From assembly GCA_027487555.1 (NCBI GenBank), contig JAIYDI010000040.1, positions 54,268-118,267 on the forward strand: DNA of 64,000 bases, written 5' to 3'. Under the pieces are notes generated by a model. The model worked only from the letters and a program-made list of their open reading frames with translations. It was not told the origin of the DNA and did not search any database. The position numbers and the translations under genes were made by a program. Every line of letters starts with the position of its first letter. The stretch's first letter is position 1. Source of the stretch: Hyphomicrobiales bacterium (GTDB taxonomy: Bacteria; Pseudomonadota; Alphaproteobacteria; Rhizobiales; Devosiaceae). Below are positions 1 to 9,317 of this stretch, piece after piece.

Positions 1-1715
1 GCGGAGCCAAGATCGGCGAGCTTCTTGCCATCCACCATAGAAAGCGTGCCACGCAGCATGGGCAGCGCCTTGAAATCCTCGACATTGGGCTTCGACTGGC
101 TCCAGTCCTTGAGCGACGCGACTTCGTCGTCGAACAGGTCGATAAAGGCAAAGCTCGGGGCATTGGGCAACGACTCTCGGTCGAGTTGGTGGCGGAGATT
201 GCCGTCAACCAAGGCGATGAGCAGCAGCAACGCGAGCCCGAGCCCGAGTGACAGCACCACGACAGGCGCCGGTGCACCCGGCCGGGCGATCGCCTTCATC
301 GCATTGCGGAGGAGCGCGCCGGGCAATGGCGGCAGGACTCGGATGATCAGCTGCAGCAAGAAGGCAGCCAGGCGCAGGACGAGAAACCCGCCGACAGCGC
401 CCGCCATATACCACATGACGATCTCCTCGCGCCGGGTTGTCAACACGGCAAGATCGTAGAACAGCACCGCAGCCAAGAGCAGCGGCAGCACCAGACCGGG
501 GCTCAGGAGATCGCGCCAGCCGATGCCGCCTTCGACCGCCGCCCCGGCGCTGCGGAACAGCATGGCGGGGCGCAGCTTCAGTACGCGCCACAGCGGCACG
601 AGCCCGAAGGCGAAGGCGGTGAGCCCGCCGAACCCGGCGGCAACCAGCAGCGCCGGCAGATCGATCACCGCGCTGAGCGGCAGCCCGACGAGGCCGCCAA
701 TGATCGGCAGAGCCAGAAGGGTCAGCATAGCGCCGAGGACGAGACCGAGTCCGATGCCGACCGCCGAGAGCACCGTCAGCTGGATGGCGTAGTGCGTGAG
801 GAGCCGCGCGCCGGTAGCGCCCAGCGCCTTGAAGGTGGCGATGGCCCGCTGTCGCTCGGTGATATAGGCGGAAATGGCACTCGAGACGCCGACACCACCG
901 ACCACGAGGCTCGAGAGGCCGACTATGACGAGGAAGCGCCCAAACAGCGTGAAGAACTGCGCGAGGTCGGTCGTCGCGTCGGTGGGGGCATCGATCTGCC
1001 AGCCCGCTTCGGGGAAAGCCGTGCGCAGGCCGGCCGCGGCAGCATCGAAGGGCGTACTGCCGAGCAGGAGCTTGTACTGGTAGCGGGCAAGCACCCCCGG
1101 CCCAAGGATACCCGTCGCCGGCAAGGCATCGAGCGACAAGAGTACTGGGATGCCGAATTGCATGGAGTTCGAGAGGGAATCAGGCAGCGAGCGGATGATG
1201 CCGCGGATGACGAAATCCTGCTTGCCGATGGCGACACGGTCGCCAATCTCGAGTCGCAGCCGATCGAGCAGCAGGCTGTCGGCGATGATGCCCTTGACGC
1301 CATTCTGGGGGGCCAGCAGGTCAGCGAGCTTTGCCCCCGGCTCCGCTTCGATGTCGGCGGTGCCGACCAGCGGATAGGCACCGTCAACAGCCCTGAGGGA
1401 AAGAAACGCCGTTTCGTCATTTGCTGTGGCGCGCCCCATGACCGAGACCTGCGCGCTCATCGGCCCGAGGGTCTTGAGATAGCTGAGTTCCGCGTCGTCG
1501 GCCGCACGGTAGGAGAGAGTCGCGACCATGTCACCGCCAAGCAGCAGCCGGGCGTTCTGGCTCAGCGCAGCCTGCAGCGCCGCGCTGACCGAGCCGACCA
1601 GCGCGATTGTGCCGACCCCAAGCGCGAGGCACGCAAGGAAGATGCCGAAACGACGAAGATCACCGCGCAGATCGCGGAAGGCGAGGCGCAGCAGCCCCCG
1701 GGCATAGGCCAGCAT
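1..1715 (-). CDS. ABC transporter permease, FtsX/YbbP type (C-terminus cut by window edge)
   Basis: The frame is open from an ATG at 1715 to the left edge, so about 571 codons are visible and the C-terminus is missing. The N-terminus has one membrane segment (FGIFLACLALGVGTIALVG) followed by a large extracytoplasmic MacB-like domain of some 200 residues. An FtsX-type block of three to four membrane helices follows (SLVVGGVGVSSAISAYITER, then LTVLSAVGIGLGLVLGAML), and further helices show the duplicated layout of YbbP-family permeases. It starts 8 nt after the stop of the ATPase gene, so the two form one operon. YbbA/YbbP-like systems export or handle lipophilic substrates together with esterase TesA in some bacteria. 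The substrate here is unknown and no tesA is visible. Confidence 0.85.
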   Translation of the reverse strand, partial: MLAYARGLLRLAFRDLRGDLRRFGIFLACLALGVGTIALVGSVSAALQAALSQNARLLLGGDMVATLSYRAADDAELSYLKTLGPMSAQVSVMGRATANDETAFLSLRAVDGAYPLVGTADIEAEPGAKLADLLAPQNGVKGIIADSLLLDRLRLEIGDRVAIGKQDFVIRGIIRSLPDSLSNSMQFGIPVLLSLDALPATGILGPGVLARYQYKLLLGSTPFDAAAAGLRTAFPEAGWQIDAPTDATTDLAQFFTLFGRFLVIVGLSSLVVGGVGVSSAISAYITERQRAIATFKALGATGARLLTHYAIQLTVLSAVGIGLGLVLGAMLTLLALPIIGGLVGLPLSAVIDLPALLVAAGFGGLTAFAFGLVPLWRVLKLRPAMLFRSAGAAVEGGIGWRDLLSPGLVLPLLLAAVLFYDLAVLTTRREEIVMWYMAGAVGGFLVLRLAAFLLQLIIRVLPPLPGALLRNAMKAIARPGAPAPVVVLSLGLGLALLLLIALVDGNLRHQLDRESLPNAPSFAFIDLFDDEVASLKDWSQSKPNVEDFKALPMLRGTLSMVDGKKLADLGS

Positions 1716-1723
1716 TGCGGGCC

Positions 1724-2425
1724 TCACGCGGGTTCGGGGGTAAGGATCGAGAGCCGCCCCTGGTCCATGCGCAATTGTCGATCGGCCCGCGCTGCGAGTG
1801 AAGGATCATGCGTGATGAGCAGGATCGCCATATCGCGCTCGCGGGCAAGCGCGAACATCAGCGCGATGATGCGGTGCCCGGTATCCTGATCGAGATTGCC
1901 CGTCGGCTCGTCGGCAAGAAGCAGCCGCGGCTTGCCGACGACGGCGCGGGCGAGCGCGACGCGCTGCTGCTCGCCGCCCGAGAGCGCGCTCGGCAGATGC
2001 CCGAGCCGGTTGTCGAGCCCGACATCGGCAAGCGCCCGCTCGGCTTCGGCGCGGATCTCCTTCCAGGCTCGGGCTGGATTGGCGATTTCGAGGGTGAGAG
2101 CGACATTTTCGAGCGCGGTAAGCGAGGGTATGAGGTGAAAGCTCTGGAACAGGATTCCCAGGTGCCGGCGGCGGAACAGCGCCAGCTTGTCCTCGTTCAA
2201 CCCGTCGAGACTCTCGCCAGCGACGCTGATGCTGCCACCGCTCGGTCGTTCGAGCCCAGCCAGAACCATGAGCAGCGAGGTCTTGCCCGAGCCTGATGGC
2301 CCGACCACCGCGGTCACTTCACCGGCCGCGAGTGTGAGGCCCACGTCCTTGAGGATGTGCAGCGGCGCGCCGCCGCTCTTGAGGTGGAGATTGACGCCTT
2401 GGGCGACGACGACGGGCTGGGTCAT
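1724..2425 (-). CDS. ABC transporter ATP-binding protein, YbbA/LolD type
   Basis: This 233-residue nucleotide-binding subunit has Walker [10 protein letters not shown] near residue 43, signature [14 protein letters not shown], Walker [13 protein letters not shown] and an H-loop LLITHD. Length and motifs fit the MacB/LolD/YbbA group, which pairs with FtsX-type permeases, and exactly such a permease follows 8 nt downstream. The usual role is to power release or export of lipoproteins, lipids or peptides across the cell envelope. The ATG at 2425 has no strong Shine-Dalgarno sequence, but it begins directly at the conserved N-terminus. A 10-bp inverted repeat lies just upstream. Confidence 0.9.
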   Translation of the reverse strand: MTQPVVVAQGVNLHLKSGGAPLHILKDVGLTLAAGEVTAVVGPSGSGKTSLLMVLAGLERPSGGSISVAGESLDGLNEDKLALFRRRHLGILFQSFHLIPSLTALENVALTLEIANPARAWKEIRAEAERALADVGLDNRLGHLPSALSGGEQQRVALARAVVGKPRLLLADEPTGNLDQDTGHRIIALMFALARERDMAILLITHDPSLAARADRQLRMDQGRLSILTPEPA

Positions 2426-2437
2426 GCGCGAATGGTA

Positions 2438-2492
2438 CTTTTCCGGAACAGGGCACTATTTCCCCGAAGGGTAAAGTAGTGGTCCGGAAAAG
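2438..2492 (-). promoter_or_regulatory. 10-bp inverted repeat upstream of the YbbA-type operon
   Basis: CTTTTCCGGA at 2438-2447 and TCCGGAAAAG at 2483-2492 are perfect inverted copies whose centres are 45 bp apart. They lie in the promoter/leader of the minus-strand ABC operon, with the inner arm 13 nt from its ATG. The arrangement fits two half-sites of an operator or an RNA stem with a 35-nt loop. No regulator can be named. Confidence 0.4.
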
Positions 2493-2516
2493 CAGCACAA
2501 GTAGGGCGGCGGCGCC

Positions 2517-3302
2517 TCAAGAATCCCTGACGGCACCCGGCCCGGGGACGGCACCCGGTGGTACCTTGCCCAGGATGATCATGGCCAGCACTTCATCCTT
2601 GCTGACGTCGGAGGTGCGCGCTGAGCCCACCACCTCGCCATTCTTCATCACGACCACGCGGTCGGCGAGGTCAAACACGTCATGGATATCGTGGCTGATA
2701 AGGAAGATACCGATGCCATCGGCCTTGAGCTGCCTGATGAGCTCGCCCACCTGCTGGGTTTCCTGCGGCCCCAGCGCGGCGGTGGGCTCGTCCATGATCA
2801 GGATGCGGGCGTTGAACAGGATCGCGCGGGCGATGGCGACCGATTGCCGCTGACCACCCGAGAGGGCCTTCACCGGCTCCTTGAAGCGGCGGAAATTCGG
2901 GTTGAGCCGGCCCATGACCTCGCGGGCGCGGCTCTCCATGGCCGCATCGTCGAGCGTGCCGAAGGCCGTGACGAGCTCGCGCCCCAAAAAGAGGTTGGCG
3001 GCAGCATCGACATTATCGGCCACGGCCAGTTGCTGGTAGATGGTCTCGATGCCATAGGCCTTGGCATCGCGCGGATTGTTGATGGTCGCCGGCTGGCCGT
3101 CGATGCGGATGCTGCCCGAATCGCGTTTGTAGGCGCCCGAGAGGATCTTGATGAGGGTCGACTTGCCGGCGCCATTATGTCCAAGCAACCCGACCACCTC
3201 GCCCGGATAGAGTTCGAGGGAAGCGCCCTGAACCGCCTTGAGGCCGCCAAAGGAGATCGAGATGTCGTGCATCTCGACCAGCGGCACCTTGTTGTCCAGC
3301 AT
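2517..3302 (-). CDS. xylG: sugar ABC transporter ATP-binding protein, XylG-like (single domain)
   Basis: ATPase of a CUT2-family pentose importer. Visible motifs are Walker [10 protein letters not shown], signature [14 protein letters not shown], Walker [12 protein letters not shown] and H-loop LISHD. The protein is about 261 residues with one ATPase domain, unlike E. coli XylG, which carries two. Single-domain versions are common for rhizobial sugar transporters (FrcA-like), so two copies presumably assemble per transporter. The ATG at 3302 was chosen because it has a GGAG 8 nt upstream; the longer frame to 3350 would run into the permease gene. It is the last gene of the xylF-xylH-xylG operon. 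Confidence 0.88.
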   Translation of the reverse strand: MLDNKVPLVEMHDISISFGGLKAVQGASLELYPGEVVGLLGHNGAGKSTLIKILSGAYKRDSGSIRIDGQPATINNPRDAKAYGIETIYQQLAVADNVDAAANLFLGRELVTAFGTLDDAAMESRAREVMGRLNPNFRRFKEPVKALSGGQRQSVAIARAILFNARILIMDEPTAALGPQETQQVGELIRQLKADGIGIFLISHDIHDVFDLADRVVVMKNGEVVGSARTSDVSKDEVLAMIILGKVPPGAVPGPGAVRDS

Positions 3303-3313
3303 AGCCGGCACTC

Positions 3314-4636
3314 CTAGTTGGACTTGCGGCGGTAGAGCGTGTCGAGCCACACCGCGAAGACGAGAACCAAACCGACGACGATGGACTGCAGGGGGCTGTC
3401 TATGCCGACCAGCACCATGCCCGATTGCAGCGACTGCATGACCAGCGCACCGAGCATGGCCCCGGCGATGGTGCCGACGCCACCCGAGAGCGAGGTGCCA
3501 CCGATCACCGCCGCGGCGATGACATAGAGTTCGTCGAGCGTGCCAAGGGCATTGGTGGCGGCGTTGAGGCGCGCCACCGAGATGGCAGAAGCGATGCCGA
3601 CGAGAGCGCCCATCAGGACGAAGATCTTGACCGTCACCCAGCGCGTGTTGATGCCAGCCAGATCTGCGGCTTCCGGGTTGCCACCCATTGCGAAGACATA
3701 GCGGCCGAACCGCGTGCGGTTGGTGATGAAGGTCATCACGACCCCGACTGCGACCGCGATCAGCACCGGGATTGCAATGCCATGCGAGATGAACAGCCCG
3801 CCTTCGGGGATAGGGATGTTGTTCTCGGCGGCATATCTTTCGGCGATCCTGATCGGCCAGGGATAGGCATTGGCAACCGCAACGGCGGCGAGCACGGCGC
3901 CGCAGCCAAGGCTCGCCAGAGTGGCCTCAGCCCAAAGCGGGCGCAAGGAGAAGCTGAAGCGGCGGCGCTGGCGGCGCCCGAGCGCGATGACCGCAACGAT
4001 GGCAATGCAGGCCAGCGCCGCGACTATCCAGCTGGGGACCATGCCGATTGCGCCGGCAGGCCCACCGCCGATCAACTGGAAAGTCTGGTCCATGGGCGCG
4101 ACAGTTCGGCCCCTGGTGACCCACCACGCCGCGCCGCGCCAGACAAGAAAACCGCCCAGTGTGACGATGAACGCCGGCACCTTGAAATAGGCGATGATCA
4201 CGCCGTGAAGCAGCCCGATGCCGCCCCCGACCAGGATGCCGGCGAGGAGCGCCAGCACCCAGATACCCGGATGACTGAAGCCCAGCATCTGCGGAAGAAT
4301 CTCGGCCTGCAGCACGCCCATGATCATGGCGGCGAAGCCGAGGATGGAGCCGACGCTGAGGTCGATGTTGCGGGTGACGATGACCAGCACCATGCCCGTA
4401 GCCATCACGGCGACCGAGGCGGTCTGCACCGACAGGTTCCACAAATTGCGCGGAGTAAGGAAAAGCCCGCCGGAGAACAGGTTGAAGGCGATCCAGATGA
4501 TCACCAGCGCGCCAACCATGCCGAGGAGTCGCGTATCAAGCTCTGTGGCGGTGAGAAAACGACGGATTGGATTGTGCGAGGCCATATCCACAGCTCGACG
4601 TGTCGCGTTGCTTGCTATGAGGTTCTGCTCGGCCAT
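3314..4636 (-). CDS. xylH: sugar ABC transporter permease, XylH-like
   Basis: This 440-residue BPD_transp_2 family permease has about ten hydrophobic segments, beginning with [18 protein letters not shown]. It carries the family hallmarks [17 protein letters not shown] and [15 protein letters not shown] (a variant of the CUT2 GN..AA..SGI motif). A hydrophilic stretch around residues 205-225 (RRQRRRFSF) fits a long cytoplasmic loop seen in XylH-length permeases. The protein forms the membrane channel for the XylF-delivered sugar. The ATG at 4636 has a GGGGAGA upstream. The gene lies between xylF and xylG, consistent with a pentose importer; xylose itself is inferred from the binding protein and the ROK regulator. 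Confidence 0.88.
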   Translation of the reverse strand: MAEQNLIASNATRRAVDMASHNPIRRFLTATELDTRLLGMVGALVIIWIAFNLFSGGLFLTPRNLWNLSVQTASVAVMATGMVLVIVTRNIDLSVGSILGFAAMIMGVLQAEILPQMLGFSHPGIWVLALLAGILVGGGIGLLHGVIIAYFKVPAFIVTLGGFLVWRGAAWWVTRGRTVAPMDQTFQLIGGGPAGAIGMVPSWIVAALACIAIVAVIALGRRQRRRFSFSLRPLWAEATLASLGCGAVLAAVAVANAYPWPIRIAERYAAENNIPIPEGGLFISHGIAIPVLIAVAVGVVMTFITNRTRFGRYVFAMGGNPEAADLAGINTRWVTVKIFVLMGALVGIASAISVARLNAATNALGTLDELYVIAAAVIGGTSLSGGVGTIAGAMLGALVMQSLQSGMVLVGIDSPLQSIVVGLVLVFAVWLDTLYRRKSN

Positions 4637-4728
4637 CGGCCCTGTCTCCCCGGCTCGGCGTCGCGCCGCAGCGGCGGGAGGCCAGCCTCATCATAAACAC
4701 GCGTGGGCGAGCCTGTCGCGGTGGTGGC

Positions 4729-4755
4729 GGATGCCACGCGAAGGGCGTGGCATCC
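4729..4755 (-). terminator. intercistronic hairpin between xylF and xylH
   Basis: GGATGCCACGC (4729-4739) and GCGTGGCATCC (4745-4755) form an 11-bp perfect stem with a 5-nt loop, 24 nt after the xylF stop. No T-tract follows. Such hairpins after the binding-protein gene usually protect the upstream mRNA or partly stop transcription, giving more binding protein than permease. Confidence 0.6.
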
Positions 4756-4778
4756 GGGGACTGGATCAGGACTGGCAA

Positions 4779-5819
4779 TCAGCCGCAGACAGCCGCCTTG
4801 CCTGCGGGCACGCCCTGGCAGACTTCCTCCTTAGTGACCCAGCCGGCGTCGATGACGACGTTGAGGTTATCCTTGGTGATCGGCACCGGCGGGAGGAGCA
4901 CGGCGTTCATTTCAACGCCCTTCGGCCCACCATTGAACTTGACCGCGCCGACGACGGCGTCGAGCTTCGCGCCGCCAGCGAGTTGAATGGCGATTTCGGC
5001 AGCCTTCTTGCCCAGCTCGCGCGCATCCTTCCACACGGACACGGTCTGCGTGCCGAGCGCGATGCGGTTGAGGGCGGCATGGTCGCCATCCTGGCCCGAG
5101 ACCGGAACGGAGCCGGCAAGGCCCTGCGCGGTCAGTGCGGCGATGGCGCCGCCCGCGGTGCCATCATTGGAGGCGACGACGGCATCGACCTTGTTGTCGT
5201 TGGCGGTCAGGAACTGTTCCATGTTCGCCTGGGCGACTTCGGGGTTCCAGTTGTCGGTATAGGCCTCGCCAACGTTCTTGATGTCGCCCTTGTCGACGGC
5301 GTCCTTGAGGACTTCCATCTGACCGGCGAACAGGAAGTCCGCATTGGGATCGGCGCTGTTGCCCTTGATGAAGACGTAATTGCCCTTGGCCTGCACGGCG
5401 AAAACGCCGCGGGCCTGCATGCGACCGACTTCCTTGTTGTCGAAGGTCAGGTAAAAGGCCTCCGGGTTTTCGATCAGGCGGTCATAGCCGATCACCGGGA
5501 TTCCTTCTGATACCGCGGCCTGGACCGCCGGGGCAACGGCCTCGGAATCCTGTGCCAGGACGATGATGGCGTTGGCGCCCTGCGAGATCAGGCTTTCGAT
5601 ATCGGTCAGCTGTTTCGACGCAGACGACTGCGCGTCGGCCGAAATGTACTTGTCGCCATTGGCCTCGATCACGGCCTTCATGGCCGCTTCGTCGGTCTTC
5701 CAGCGTTCTTCCTGGAAATTGTTCCAGGAGACGCCGATCACCAGATCCTTGGCGAGAACGGGGCCGGCGAAACCGGCAAACACGGTCGTGCAGAGCAGAG
5801 CCGCTGCGAACTTGTTCAT
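4779..5819 (-). CDS. xylF: D-xylose-type periplasmic sugar-binding protein
   Basis: This 346-residue periplasmic-binding-protein family protein starts with a Sec signal peptide ([19 protein letters not shown], cleavage before KDLVIG). The mature part begins [19 protein letters not shown], very close to XylF-type proteins, and contains [11 protein letters not shown], typical of xylose binders. It captures the sugar in the periplasm and delivers it to XylH. The ATG has an excellent GGGAGG 6 nt upstream. It is the first gene of the operon, and the divergent gene is a ROK regulator, the usual genetic partner of xylose transport in Rhizobiales. Confidence 0.9.
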   Translation of the reverse strand: MNKFAAALLCTTVFAGFAGPVLAKDLVIGVSWNNFQEERWKTDEAAMKAVIEANGDKYISADAQSSASKQLTDIESLISQGANAIIVLAQDSEAVAPAVQAAVSEGIPVIGYDRLIENPEAFYLTFDNKEVGRMQARGVFAVQAKGNYVFIKGNSADPNADFLFAGQMEVLKDAVDKGDIKNVGEAYTDNWNPEVAQANMEQFLTANDNKVDAVVASNDGTAGGAIAALTAQGLAGSVPVSGQDGDHAALNRIALGTQTVSVWKDARELGKKAAEIAIQLAGGAKLDAVVGAVKFNGGPKGVEMNAVLLPPVPITKDNLNVVIDAGWVTKEEVCQGVPAGKAAVCG

Positions 5820-5929
5820 GTGATCCTCCCTGGCGGATGATCCGCCGTAACGCCTCGGGTTGAACCCTCCCCGGCGTCAGGGCATTATTTCATTGCCCGA
5901 AAAAATGGATCGCATAGGGTTTATACGTG

Positions 5930-5949
5930 AGTCAATGAAAATTTTGACT
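5930..5949. promoter_or_regulatory. candidate XylR (ROK) operator between xylF and xylR
   Basis: The 167-bp divergent intergenic region contains AGTCAA at 5930-5935 and TTGACT at 5944-5949, an inverted repeat around an A/T-rich centre (TGAAAATT). On the minus strand the first arm reads TTGACT and could double as a -35 element for xylF, so a bound repressor would block it. The assignment to the ROK protein rests on position and dyad symmetry. Confidence 0.45.
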
Positions 5950-6016
5950 GTCGAAAAAACTCCGCTCGCGCACAAAATCGGGCATTGTGGCGAGACGGTA
6001 CGGGAGACAGAAGCGG

Positions 6017-7249
6017 GTGCGGGCCATAGGCGACAGCGATTCGATGCGGCGGCAGAACCGGGCGCTGGTGCTTGAGGCGCTGCGTACGCTCGGTCCACAG
6101 TCACGCACGCAGATCGCCGGGCTCACCGGGCTGAGCCATGCCTCGATTACCGCCATCACCCAGGACATGAGCGCCCAGGAAGTGCTGGTCGAGCTTGAGG
6201 AGACGCGCGCCGATTTCAAGACGCGCGGGCGGCCCGCGACAAGGGTGGGCTTCGCCCGCGCGCTTGCGAGCGTCGTGCTGGTCGAGATCGAGGTTGCGCG
6301 GGCGCGGCTGTCGCTCGTTGGCTATGACGCGACGCTTGTCGACCGCATCGAAATGCCGCTCCCGCCACGCGCCTTCCAGGAGACCGCGCCCCCTGCCCTG
6401 CTCGAACAGGGCATAAGGCGGCTTTTCGACCGTAACCAGCGCGAAGCAGCGCGCATGAGGCGCATCGCCATTTCCGTGCAGGGCATACTCGATGCCGCAG
6501 GCCACAGCCTTACCTGGTCGCCGGTGCCCCATCTAGCTGGCCACGACCTCGTCAACGGACTCGGCAGCCGCTTTGACGTACCGGTGGAACTGACAAAGCG
6601 CGGCCGACTGCTGGCGGAGGGCGCCCGCTGGCTCGACCCGAGTCTCAAGGATGCCGAGGTCGCGACGGTGTTCGTCGGCGCCACGGTCGCGATGGGGCTG
6701 AGCGCGTCAGGACCCGGATTCGGGCGCGACGCGCGAGCGACCGAATTCGGTCACATGAATCATGTGCCAGGCGGCGCGCTCTGCCGATGTGGCATGCAGG
6801 GCTGCATCGAGGCCTATGCCGCCGACTACGCCATCCTGCGCGCCGCCTACTCGGTACCGGAAAAGGCAACACCCGCCCCCGCCGTGCCAGCAGCGGAATT
6901 CGACGCGCTGATCGCCCGCGGCCAAGCTGGCGACAGGGCCGCTGTGCACGCCTTCAACCAAGCCGGGCGCGCAATAGGCTACGGGCTCAACCGGCTGACG
7001 GCGCTGTTTCGACCGTCGCATGTGGTGATTGTCGGGCCTGGCGCCCGCGCCTACCCGTTGATGCGCCTGGAGCTCGAGGCAGCCCTCGGCAATTCGCTGG
7101 TGGCCCGGCATTCGGGAATGCCGCAGATCAGGACACTGAAGGACGAGGGGGAGCCGATCTTCCATGGCCTCGTGCTGCAGACGCTCGGCGCTCTCGATCG
7201 CGAGGAGATTGCTGGCATGCCGGGGGTACGGGGCGCGGCAGCGGGGTAA
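6017..7249 (+). CDS. xylR: ROK family transcriptional regulator, XylR-like
   Basis: About 410 residues. An N-terminal winged helix-turn-helix (RRQNRALVLEALRTLGPQSRTQIAGLTGLS...) is followed by a ROK sugar-kinase-like domain. The zinc motif of ROK proteins is present as GHMNH...ALCRCGMQGCIEAYA (CxCGxxGCxE). Such regulators repress xylose genes and release DNA when the sugar binds. A GTG at 6017 was chosen because GGGAGA lies about 10 nt upstream; GTG 5987 and ATG 6044 are in frame alternatives. It is divergent from xylFHG, so autoregulation through the shared intergenic region is likely. Confidence 0.85.
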   Translation: MRAIGDSDSMRRQNRALVLEALRTLGPQSRTQIAGLTGLSHASITAITQDMSAQEVLVELEETRADFKTRGRPATRVGFARALASVVLVEIEVARARLSLVGYDATLVDRIEMPLPPRAFQETAPPALLEQGIRRLFDRNQREAARMRRIAISVQGILDAAGHSLTWSPVPHLAGHDLVNGLGSRFDVPVELTKRGRLLAEGARWLDPSLKDAEVATVFVGATVAMGLSASGPGFGRDARATEFGHMNHVPGGALCRCGMQGCIEAYAADYAILRAAYSVPEKATPAPAVPAAEFDALIARGQAGDRAAVHAFNQAGRAIGYGLNRLTALFRPSHVVIVGPGARAYPLMRLELEAALGNSLVARHSGMPQIRTLKDEGEPIFHGLVLQTLGALDREEIAGMPGVRGAAAG

Positions 7250-7335
7250 ACCGACGCCGGCGCAGCGGCGGGTTGTCAGCCCGCGGCAAAACGCCTATGA
7301 GAGCCGGGATAGTTTTTGGGCTCAGGGGAGGCGAC

Positions 7336-7392
7336 ATGGCAGTTTCAATGCGACGCACCCCAGCGCGACGCCATCGAGGGTGTCGCTTCTAG
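7336..7392 (+). CDS. putative arginine-rich leader peptide (18 aa) before ABC exporter
   Basis: A short ORF, MAVSMRRTPARRHRGCRF, is preceded by a very strong Shine-Dalgarno sequence (AGGGGAGG, ending 4 nt before the ATG). Six of its 18 residues are arginine; three of these use CGA, a codon that is usually rare in high-GC alphaproteobacteria. Its 3' half overlaps a stem (7365-7372 with 7379-7386), and a second hairpin followed by a T-run lies 10-32 nt beyond its stop. This is the layout of a translated leader peptide controlling the gene downstream, here the ABC exporter 94 nt away. The peptide itself is not recognised. Confidence 0.4.
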   Translation: MAVSMRRTPARRHRGCRF

Positions 7393-7401
7393 CTCCGTGA
7401 C

Positions 7402-7424
7402 CCGGGCGATCCCGGCATCTTTTT
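7402..7424 (+). terminator. attenuator-like hairpin in the ABC exporter leader
   Basis: CCGGG (7402-7406) pairs with CCCGG (7411-7415) around a CGAT loop, and CATCTTTTT follows directly. The stem is short but G/C-only and the five T residues fit an intrinsic terminator. It sits between the leader peptide stop and the exporter ATG at 7487, so readthrough is required for exporter expression from an upstream promoter. Confidence 0.4.
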
Positions 7425-7486
7425 CAACTTCATCGCCATTCTGGGACCGGCAGGCGCGCGTTTGGCGACGTCGCCGGAGTGATCCA

Positions 7487-9298
7487 ATGACCCAAAAAGA
7501 CAAGGCCCTGCGGTCGCAGGCCTATGCCAATGTTCTTTCCTTTGCGCTGTCACACTGGAAGCGCCAGCCCGGCCGCATCGGCTGGATGACCACGTCCATC
7601 CTGCTCGCGACCCTTGCCGACGTGCTTACGCCCTTCTTCGCAGGTCAGCTGGCCGAGGCCATCGCCGGTGGTCCGGCGAGCAACCCCACGGCCTGGAATG
7701 CAGCGCTTTTCGCCTTCTGGCTTCTGATCGCGCTCGGGGTTGCGGGTGTCATATTCCGGCAATGGAGCTGGATGGTGATGATCAAGGTTACCATCAAGAT
7801 GATGGGCGACATCACCGCCAGCGCCTTCCATAGGGTGCAGCGCTTCTCGTCGGACTGGCACGCCAATGCCTTTGCCGGCTCGACCGTCCGCAAGATCACC
7901 CGCGGCATCTGGGCGCTCGATTCGTTCAACGACACCGTCATTCTCGCCATGTTCCCCTCCTTGGTGATGCTGGTGGGCACGACAGTTCTGCTCGGCATCT
8001 TCTGGCCTGTGATGGGGCTCGTGGTAGGCCTTGGCTCCGTGCTCTACGTCTTCCTCACGGTCTATCTCTCGACCGTCTATGTCGCGCCGGCGGCGAGCCT
8101 TGCCAATGCGTGGGACACGCGGCTCGGCGGCGCGCTGGCGGACGCGGTGAGCTGCAACGTCGTGGTCAAAGGCTTCGGCGCCGAGACGCGCGAGGAGGTT
8201 CGGCTCGATCATGTCATCCGCAAGTGGAAGAGCCGGACCGACCGCACCTGGACCCGCGGCACGCACAACGGCACGCTGCAGCAGGTCCTGCTGCTTCTGC
8301 TCCGCGCCGCGATTGTCGGGGCGGGTCTCTGGCTCTGGTCAGCCGGTGCAGCCTCTGCGGGTGACATCACCTTCGTCATCACCACCTTCTTCGTGCTGCA
8401 GGGCTATCTGCGCGACGTGGGCATGCATGTGCGCAACCTGCAGCGCGCGGTGAACGACATGGAGGAACTCGTCGCGCTCTACCACACACCGCTTGGCATC
8501 GAGGACGGCAAAGGCGCGCATGCGGTCACAATCGGTGCAGGCGAGATCCGCTTCGACCACGTGGATTTCCACTACGGCCGGCACACCACGCCGCTCTACA
8601 ATGATTTCAGCGTGACGATCGCCCCGGGCGAAAAGGTCGGGCTGGTCGGGCATTCGGGCTCGGGCAAGACCACCTTCGTCAAGCTGATTCAGCGGCTGTA
8701 TGATGTTTCGGGCGGCCGGATCGTCATCGACGGCACAGATATCCGCGATGTGACGCAAGCGAGCCTGCGCCAGCAGATCGCCATCGTGCAGCAGGAGCCG
8801 GTGCTATTCCACCGGACGCTTGCGGAGAACATCGCCTATGGCAAGCCGGGCGCCTCGATGGAGGAGATCCGCCGCGCCGCCGAACTCGCCAATGCCGATG
8901 CATTCATCGCCCGCCTGCCCAAGGGGTATGACACGCTGGTGGGCGAACGCGGCATCAAGCTCTCGGGTGGCGAGCGTCAGCGCGTCGCCATCGCTCGTGC
9001 GTTCCTCGCCGATGCGCGCGTGCTGATCCTCGACGAGGCGACATCGAGCCTCGACAGCGAGAGCGAGATGCTGATTCAGGAGGCGATGGAACGCCTGATG
9101 GTGGGGCGGACCACCATCGTCATCGCGCACAGGCTCTCGACCGTCAGGGCGCTCGACCGGCTGTTGGTCTTCGACGGCGGCAAGGTGGTGGAGGAAGGCA
9201 GCCATGCCGACCTGGTGAAGAAGCCCGACGGTATCTATCGTCGGCTGTTCGAGCGGCAGGCGCTGGAACTGGTAAAGGGCCTCGAAGCGGCCGAATGA
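7487..9298 (+). CDS. ABC exporter, fused permease-ATPase (MsbA/Atm-like half transporter)
   Basis: About 603 residues. The N-terminal half is a type-1 exporter membrane domain (residues 1-330, about six helices). The C-terminal ATPase has Walker A GHSGSGKTT, Q-loop IVQQEP, signature [14 protein letters not shown], Walker B VLILDEATSSLD and switch IVIAHRLST. It works as a homodimer and exports lipids, peptides or drugs; the substrate cannot be told from sequence. The ATG at 7487 has GGAG 7 nt upstream; the frame is open further upstream, but that part overlaps the leader hairpins and has no conserved character. The leader ORF and hairpin in front suggest attenuation control. Confidence 0.88.
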   Translation: MTQKDKALRSQAYANVLSFALSHWKRQPGRIGWMTTSILLATLADVLTPFFAGQLAEAIAGGPASNPTAWNAALFAFWLLIALGVAGVIFRQWSWMVMIKVTIKMMGDITASAFHRVQRFSSDWHANAFAGSTVRKITRGIWALDSFNDTVILAMFPSLVMLVGTTVLLGIFWPVMGLVVGLGSVLYVFLTVYLSTVYVAPAASLANAWDTRLGGALADAVSCNVVVKGFGAETREEVRLDHVIRKWKSRTDRTWTRGTHNGTLQQVLLLLLRAAIVGAGLWLWSAGAASAGDITFVITTFFVLQGYLRDVGMHVRNLQRAVNDMEELVALYHTPLGIEDGKGAHAVTIGAGEIRFDHVDFHYGRHTTPLYNDFSVTIAPGEKVGLVGHSGSGKTTFVKLIQRLYDVSGGRIVIDGTDIRDVTQASLRQQIAIVQQEPVLFHRTLAENIAYGKPGASMEEIRRAAELANADAFIARLPKGYDTLVGERGIKLSGGERQRVAIARAFLADARVLILDEATSSLDSESEMLIQEAMERLMVGRTTIVIAHRLSTVRALDRLLVFDGGKVVEEGSHADLVKKPDGIYRRLFERQALELVKGLEAAE

Positions 9299-9317
9299 CC
9301 AGACAGGTCGGGCGGGG

